A DNA stretch of 64,000 bases from Capitulum mitella (taxonomy: Eukaryota > Arthropoda > Thecostraca > Pollicipedomorpha > Pollicipedidae). The stretch lies in the NCBI GenBank assembly GCA_030062745.1, contig CP099847.1, positions 23,400,374-23,464,373 of the forward strand, read 5' to 3'. A program made the position numbers and the translations under genes. The notes under the pieces are model-generated. The model had not been told where the DNA came from. It searched no databases and worked only from the letters and a program-made list of their open reading frames with translations. Positions 57,661 to 64,000 of this stretch are shown piece by piece; within the stretch, counting starts at the first letter, position 1; each line of letters starts with the position of its first letter.

Positions 57661-58618
57661 ATAGGCTCAAAAATGATGATCGAAAAGTTTCAGAACCCCC
57701 GCCTGGAATCACGCTTAAGTTTGCTGAAGACTAGTGTTGTATGATTCTTTATGAATATTTCGTAGTACGGTAGGTCAGTTTCTTCAAACGTGGGATTTTC
57801 ATTCGCAGAACTACTACCGATGTCGCACTGTCTAAGAATTTTCACACTAGCCCATCAGATGGCATCCTGTACGAGGCCACGGACTTGGGTTCTTTTTTCA
57901 TTGGAAATGGTGAAGCTTGTGCTCGCGATACGCGGCGATACGACGATTTCCGCCTCCCTCGCCCGCTTACAGCGGCAAGGAAGCGGATATTTTCTTACCG
58001 CGCCTGCGCTGATCTCATCCTGCTTCATCCCGACTCGCTTTCTCGTTCTGCTTCCCAATTGAAAGCCACTATCCTCTCCCATCTCATGTCCAGTCACATA
58101 ACCAACATTCGCTTGTCCCCGTCCCCGCCAATGATGTGAGGAATCACTGAGTGAGTGTTTTAACTGTGTAAGCTATTCAATTTTTTTTTCTCAGGGACTT
58201 CATAGCCACATGTGTTTTATGACTGTGAACGTCCCCGCGATGTATCATGCAATGCACTTCGGTACATTACTCTTTGCCCTAGATTCATGTGACATGTACT
58301 ATGCTGCAAGAAATGCTTGAGCTATTGGCTTCTGTTTCTTTAGTCTTTTTTCGCGTTTCCGGCAAACCGTTTCAATTGTGTTCAATTCTGCAGGCATTGC
58401 ACCTCTGGTAAATCGATGTTTTTGTTGTCCAGAAAACTACCCTGTACTTTCCGAAATGTGTTATATTCGGGACGTGTCCTTCATGAAGCACACAGGTGGC
58501 GGGTAGGTTGGGACACAAGTCACAAGACAGACAGGAGGATAAAGCACAGCTCTGTACATTCCATAAGGTTTCCACGTTTGATTTCTGGAGTTGTACAATG
58601 AAGAAGGAACGTTATACT

Positions 58619-59758
58619 CTAATGATGGCGAGTGTAAGTGGAGTGCACAGCAGGGGCAGCGTGCACAGCGTGCACTGCATGAACAGCAGGGGCGGCGTGC
58701 ACGGCATGCACAGCAGGGGCCACCTTGGCCACGACAGGGGCCGTGTGCACGGTCTCCTTGACAATGGGCACATTGGGACCCTCAGCCTTGACCACCGACT
58801 GGTGGGAGACGGCGACGGGCGCGGCGTGAACAGCCGTGGCGACGGCAACGGCCGGGGCGGCAGCGTATCCGCGGGCGTAGGCCGGGGCGGCAGCGTATCC
58901 GTGGGCGTAGGCCGGGGCGGCAGCGTATCCGTGGGCGTAGGCCGGGGCGGCAGCGTATCCGTGGGCGTAGGCCGGGGCGGCAGCGTATCCGTGGGCGTAG
59001 GCCGGGGCGGCAGCGTATCCGTGGGCCACAACCGGGGCGGCATGGACAACAGCAGGGGCAGCGGCGTAGCCCAGAGGACGCTTCTCGACGACGGCGTTGA
59101 AGCCGTTGTAGTCGTCGGCGGTGTAGGTGACGACTCGCTCGGTGCCGTCGGCGTCGACGAGCCGGTACTGTCCGTGCACCCGATCACCATCGCGGCTCTC
59201 CACCTGCGACTTGTGGTCGCCGGTGTAGCCGTCCGACACGCCGTAACTGAAGTCGTACTTGGGGTGGGGGTTGACGTAGTCGACCACCTCGACGGACTTG
59301 GCGACGGGCGCGTGACCAACGACCACGTCGACAGGAGCGGGAGCGGCGTAGGCGACAGGGGCTGCGGCGTAGCCGTGAGCGTAACCGTGGCCGTAGGCCA
59401 GAGGTGCGCTAGGAGCTCCGCAAGCAGCGGCCACCAGCGCACACGCGGTCAGCACCTGCGAATGTGTGTGTTACTGCGAGGCAAATGTGTGCGTTACTGT
59501 TGGAACTGAACTTCGAAACAGCTCTCTATGACACGAGTGTTACAAAGAGTTGAACATTTCTAGTGCGTGAAGGCAAATGCTCGTGAAGGTAAACATGGGG
59601 AAAATGATGCCATTAGTATTAATATTTTTAGAACATTTGGTGTTGCCTTTTCGCATTTCATCCTAATGTATCTGGAGCTATAGAGTTTTCCACGCACAAA
59701 TAGTGTGCGATGAAAATGAAATGTTGCCTAGGTAAAACTTCACCTTCATAAGATCTGC

Positions 59759-59805
<47 letters not shown>

Positions 59806-59879
59806 TATATGTATATATATACACATATATATTCTTGCTACTAAACAGACCCCGTTCACCTTACCTTGACGTAGGCCAT
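58619..59879 (-). CDS. RR-2 cuticle protein, gene F (intact)
   Basis: Exon 1 is 59879-59865 (MAYVK); exon 2 is 59455-58619, for 283 residues, the longest of the cluster. It has the signal peptide [18 protein letters not shown] and the RR-2 domain at about 72-128 with the full consensus. Four uninterrupted [10 protein letters not shown] repeats and one AYARGYAAAP follow, then [20 protein letters not shown] and a His/Ala tail ending TRHH. All frames on the opposite strand are also open because of the GC-rich repeat. Those are not genes. The intron (409 bp) contains a TA microsatellite. Confidence 0.95.
59761..59830. repeat. TA microsatellite in the gene F intron
   Basis: Long runs of TA with short interruptions (AAATATATATATGTATATATATACAC). 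It is absent from the introns of genes B to E. Confidence 0.9.
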
Positions 59880-59905
59880 GTTGACTGTGTTTGATACAGA
59901 GCTGT

Positions 59906-59939
59906 ACTGACTTCTGGCCGCCCCATGACGCCTTATATA
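59906..59939 (-). promoter_or_regulatory. Core promoter of cuticle gene F
   Basis: TATATAA (59933-59939) lies 31 bases before TCAGT (59906-59910). GATACTCAAGG and a GGCCAACCAGCGCGGA block lie upstream. Confidence 0.85.
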
Positions 59940-59944
59940 CGACC

Positions 59945-62900
59945 CGTTCAGATCCAACCTTGAGTATCTCCGCGCTGGTTGGCCAATGGAAAGTGATAAT
60001 GAACTTGAGCCAGCTGCAGGATGGACAAGAAGTTGGCAAGGCTATGGCATGGTAGTTTTATTAGGCAGTAGTTTTCTCAGAGAGCTGAATGATATCCGTC
60101 GTTGTTATGTGATGTAGGCTCAGCTTCACGTGGTTACTTTTGATCGCATTTTACGATCTTCACTCCGATATTCTCCAATGGATGTTTGCAAAGTTATTGC
60201 GTTGCCGATTGCCCAGGAAATAGTTTTCTCAATGTGCTAAATGATAGCCGTCGGTTTGATGTGATGATTGATTGAGGAACTGAACTCAGGTTCATAGAGT
60301 TGCCTTTGATCGTATTTTAGAATCTTCACCGTTAAAACGCCGCAACCGGTAAAGACGAAACAGTTTAACCCACCCATCGTGATACTGATAAAACTGAACA
60401 GAAGATACTCCATGGATGTTGTTGATGTCGGTTGGTTCACACGGTATTCTTGTCATTGTGTAAATGCGATGGTTTTCTGAATGTGATTAGCTTCTGTAAT
60501 TCAGAGTTATACACCATTACCCAAGATATCTATTTATTTACTGCTATATTCAAAGATGCGTCAGTAGCGTAATGACGAACCATATAACATTTACATATAG
60601 TTTACTGTTTTTGTGTTGGCTCGAATTGTTGCCGTCTGGAGGACACTTCAGGCAAATGGTAGGTGTTTTCACGACGTTGAAGTCACAGGTGTGTGAAAAC
60701 TTGCAAGTGTGCTGAGATCTGGAAAAGTGCTGATCGATTTGCTCATGGAAAGAGAGATCCAGGTGACAGTGATGCATCTTGAACGAAATGTTGATTTTCG
60801 CATTGAGAACAATGGTTTCGAATAAGGGGAAATGTTCTGTAGTCTTGATTTCATGTTTCTTTCTACCTTTGTCATTGTGATGGTTAAGATTTGAGAGATT
60901 AATGTTGGTGATGTTATGTGTAACATGTATAAATTCAAGATATCTTTGTTTAACTTTTATACTTCATGAACTCCTGATAACTGCAGTTATTAATTGTGAT
61001 CCCAGGAGCCAAGAATGATGCAATGTTTTGCTGTTTGCTTCATTTCCTTCAAAGTTATGATTATCACTGATGTTGCCAGAATTCTGAAAAGCTTTAACGA
61101 TTGAAAAGGTGGAGCTTCGATACATATTCCATAACGCAATTTTTGTAGTATCGACTGCTGGCTGCTGCCTTGTTCAGGGCAGAAATAAATCCGGCCATGG
61201 ATGTGCCGTTTATCCTTGCCTCGCGAACATAGCTGCTTCGTGATAAGTTGTTGTGAATAGTTGTATGCGTAATTAGAAGGATGACTCGTAGAGGAGAGTA
61301 GTATACGGTTGTAGTCTTGCCATGTAATGATTTGTTTTTAATGTGACCGACTGGCAAACAACTTAGGTACTTATTGCTATCGATACATTTCTTAACCACG
61401 GAAGTGTAATTGGAGAAGTATCCGCAAATTACATTCAAGCTTACAATGGTACAAAATCCCAATTTTCGTCTGTTGTACTCATTTCTTGATAAAGTTGCCG
61501 TTCGTCGCTCATTTCGTCTGAAGAAGTGAAGGTATGCATGGCATTAAGAAACGTGTGTCATGGTGGTCCATTTCGCGCAATAACCACAGCGAAATCGTTC
61601 GTCACACTCTCAATAGATGGCTCTGCCAACGACACGGTATACTGAACTTGTGAGGTAACACTAGATCCCGTGCGCGTTTAACCGAAGTGACATCAGTTTG
61701 AGATGAAACCTTAAAACTTCATACTTCTTAGTCAACTGGTATAGATAACTAATTGTGTATGGTTATTTTTCATTATAACCTGCGTTTGATAAGAAAAAAA
61801 AACAACATGAAACACGGTCAATGCTATGTACTGAGTTTGTTCCTTCCAGAATCTGTGCTACCAAGAAACATGCGTTTACAGCGGAGCTGGTGTAGTTTTT
61901 TCCATTGAAGCAGTGTTCGGTGACAGTGACAAAGACTCTATCTTAGATGGCTGACGGACGCCAGACAAAAGACTTGACTCAAGACTTTTGACACCCGAAC
62001 CCAAGAGGCTCCGTGCCCTAACTCTCCAGCAAAGAAACATAATTCTGTCTTTTGATCTTGCCCTGTTACTGAGTACCTTCAGCGTCTTTTTCCGTTGCAC
62101 AGATACAGTACTGGAGGGTTGATCGTAAGTTGATTGCTCTTTGCATGATTTTTGTACTCTGGTCTTTGCTGGTAGAGAACTCAATGCGGATTTCGCATGA
62201 AACCTTCGCAGTTCTATGGGAAGTCGTCGCGAGGTAATAAGTTACGATTTCTACTCAGAATTCAGTTTTCATGCTCGTGTTGTCTCAGCGCATTGCACGG
62301 TACATGTGTTTGGCATTGGTGAGGCTAGCATTGGATAGATGAAAAGTTACTAGTTTGATACTGCATTATATTTGAGAGGTGAGCTGTAGAAATCTCGCTT
62401 TGGTTTCAAAAATATTGGGGTAGGTATGGGGGATCAAAAAGTTGTTCTTAATCAGTGCCATCATTGCGAAAAGTAAGTAGTTTGGTATTTGTGCATTCAA
62501 AATCATATATGGCTGCTGATTTAGCCTATTTCTTACCAGCAGTACGTTACGCCTCTGTGTCAGCTGGACATCAGGATTGCACAGATATCGTAGATATATT
62601 TTGTTCATTAAATTGGTAGGTGTCTTTAACCTGATGGTCGAGACTGCGATGTCACATCCGACTTTATGCGTACTCTTAGACACACTTCGACGACGCTCGC
62701 TTTAAGGCGAACGTCGTCACCCAGTGTCATTTGAATCCACGTCCCCGACCCCCAAATGGCTGAAAAGGGGGACAAACATGGTCTCCTCCTTCCCTCCAAC
62801 ACTGTATTCTGGATTCGTCGTTGGGTGTCTTATTGCATAGCGCGTGAGATCACCATTGGAAGCTCCTATGAAGGAAGAGGAAGTTACGGAGCGTATGGAT

Positions 62901-63860
62901 GTCGACAATAAAATGTATGGACAAGGATACAAATATCCCGCCTCCGTGCGCTGTCGGCGCCATCGCAAAAAATATCCAAATTGGCCGTCTTGAAACGTTG
63001 AAGATTATGTTTTTGTTAGACTGTAAGGGTATGTCTGTCCTGATCCGTTAGCTTGGGATAAATCTGCAAACAATCGTGTAGTGTAAACGACGAAATGCTT
63101 TAACAGGACTTTCGCTAAAATTAAAACCTGGCAACTTTACCTCGTGTCTAGCAACTTTTTTGACCACAGTAAGGTAGTCCATGGCTGTCACAACGATTGA
63201 GAATGAAAAATTAACAATTACATCCGGGTAGTGAGAACGATGAAATAATAACCTGTTAACCTGGGTCGGATGTTCTCATCCATACATACCTACCAACTAA
63301 ACATTAAATGGCACAAATACGGCTGTACGTATCAGGTTGCCTTTTTTGCTCCACTGCCACTGAAGAATTCTCCACAACACTTCAGGTGAGCATTTTTTAT
63401 TTACTTCCTCTTCGAAGAACACAGTCTGGTTATCTGTGTTAACGTCATCAAAAAGCCACAAAATCCGCCCGCGTTCAGTGTAATACCGATCTTGCGAACC
63501 TTCATACTTTTCTAAACATCACACTCAGTATGATCGATAAGAGCAAATTAGTTGGTACGTCGGAAGGGCAGTTAACTCCTCCAGGTCGCTTCAGCCGAGA
63601 TTTTTTTTATGTCCTTCTGGTAATGGAATAAATCGGTGTTTAACGCAAAAACGAAAGATTTCCCTGTGGCAGGCGGGGACCGGCGGCGCCCGCGCCAGTT
63701 CGCTTTTGCGCGAAATGGACCACAATGGCGTGTTGTTGATTTTGCCATGGTGCCGTCACAGTGATTAACTGTTAATTGTGCTGGAATTAGTGACTCTTCT
63801 AATTGATGTACATATACCTTTAAAGTATTTCTTTAAGCTGTGTTTCCGAAATATACTTTG
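59945..63860. other. Spacer upstream of gene F
   Basis: No gene is recognised. The segment 60280-60400 (GTTGCCTTTGATCG and CGCCGCAACCGGTAAAGACGAAACAG) is a diverged copy of the 39350-39430 and 56128-56200 type. The remainder is AT-rich with only random short frames. Confidence 0.45.
61945..62050 (+). repeat. Dispersed repeat, copy 2
   Basis: Matches 1912-2010: GACGGACGCC, AAGACTT twice, GACACCCGAACCCAAGAGGCT and CCTAACTC. Confidence 0.5.
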
Positions 63861-64000
63861 ATGACCTGCCAGTGCGTTCCTGCCAACCATGCCGCCCTAT
63901 TATAGGTTGCCGCAAAAAATCTCCGAACTTTTAAAGCAGTGACACAACATGAAGTAGAAAAGTGGAACTGAATCCACAGAACAGTGCAGTTATTTAGAAA
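63861..64000. repeat. Cuticle-cluster spacer element, copy 8
   Basis: TTCCTGCCAACCATGCCG, AGGTTGCCGCAAAAAATC, TTTTAAAGCAGTGACAC, AACATGAAGTAGAAAAGTGG and CAGAACAGTGCAGTTATTTAG at the window end. It lies about 4 kb upstream of gene F. Confidence 0.65.

Larger units (their letters stand above)
56128..58430. other. Spacer between the gap and gene F
   Basis: The first 500 bases resemble, with more divergence, the segment near 39350-39640. GTTCT(G/A)TCGGTAAATAA(A/G)GAT occurs twice here (about 56320 and 56500). No gene is recognised. Two spacer elements lie at 57101 and 57530. Confidence 0.5.

Noticed and set aside
58612..59442. Second - strand frame rich in [10 protein letters not shown] repeats over gene F, and its counterparts over A to E
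   Set aside because: It is the shifted frame of the same repeat. It has no start context of its own and no known family.

Overview
The window is eukaryotic: split genes with GT-AG introns, long AT-rich spacers, DNA transposons, microsatellites and a 500-base assembly gap. Six genes for RR-2 (Rebers-Riddiford) chitin-binding cuticle proteins and a TCAGT arthropod-type initiator place it in an arthropod. A crustacean, possibly a barnacle, is my inference and not something the sequence proves.

Left part (1-12 kb). POLR3F, the RNA polymerase III subunit RPC6/C34, runs on the + strand in seven phase-consistent exons (2780-11688; 309 residues). Its fifth intron (4.6 kb) holds a complete four-exon gene on the opposite strand (9375-7387) for a secreted or membrane-anchored DOMON-domain protein. 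A 41-bp minisatellite ends within about 10 bases of that gene's stop codon, and a 33-unit AAT repeat lies in its second intron. POLR3F intron 6 carries a 600-bp terminal-inverted-repeat element.

Middle left (12-24.5 kb). On the - strand lie a two-exon gene of unknown function (12996-12323) and FAM177 (19917-14071). FAM177 has a 36-base first exon, a first intron invaded by a 2.67-kb hAT-type element with a perfect 8-bp target duplication, and an apparent one-base frameshift in its last exon. Repeat-rich spacer follows. The first coding exon of the BBSome gene TTC8/BBS8 (+) is at 24385. Its later exons are not visible, so the cuticle cluster may sit inside a TTC8 intron or the gene may be broken.

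Right part (25-64 kb). A cluster of RR-2 cuticle genes, all on the - strand, named A to F here. Each has a 15-base coding exon 1 (MAYVK), one intron inside the signal peptide, a GC-rich exon 2 with the chitin-binding domain and a 30-bp (10-residue) exonic tandem repeat, and a TATA box exactly 31 bases from the initiator. D and F are intact. A, C and E carry TGA in place of a repeat glycine codon: A is intact beyond it, while C and E are decayed beyond it. B has two one-base insertions. B+C and D+E are two copies of a recent tandem duplication with a period of about 12.3 kb, and the second copy runs into the gap. A spacer element recurs eight times across the cluster, at least once upstream of each gene. 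A decayed Ty3/Gypsy-like retroelement lies between A and B. A CRE plus a perfect X-box at 43.5 kb marks a possible small unrecognised gene.
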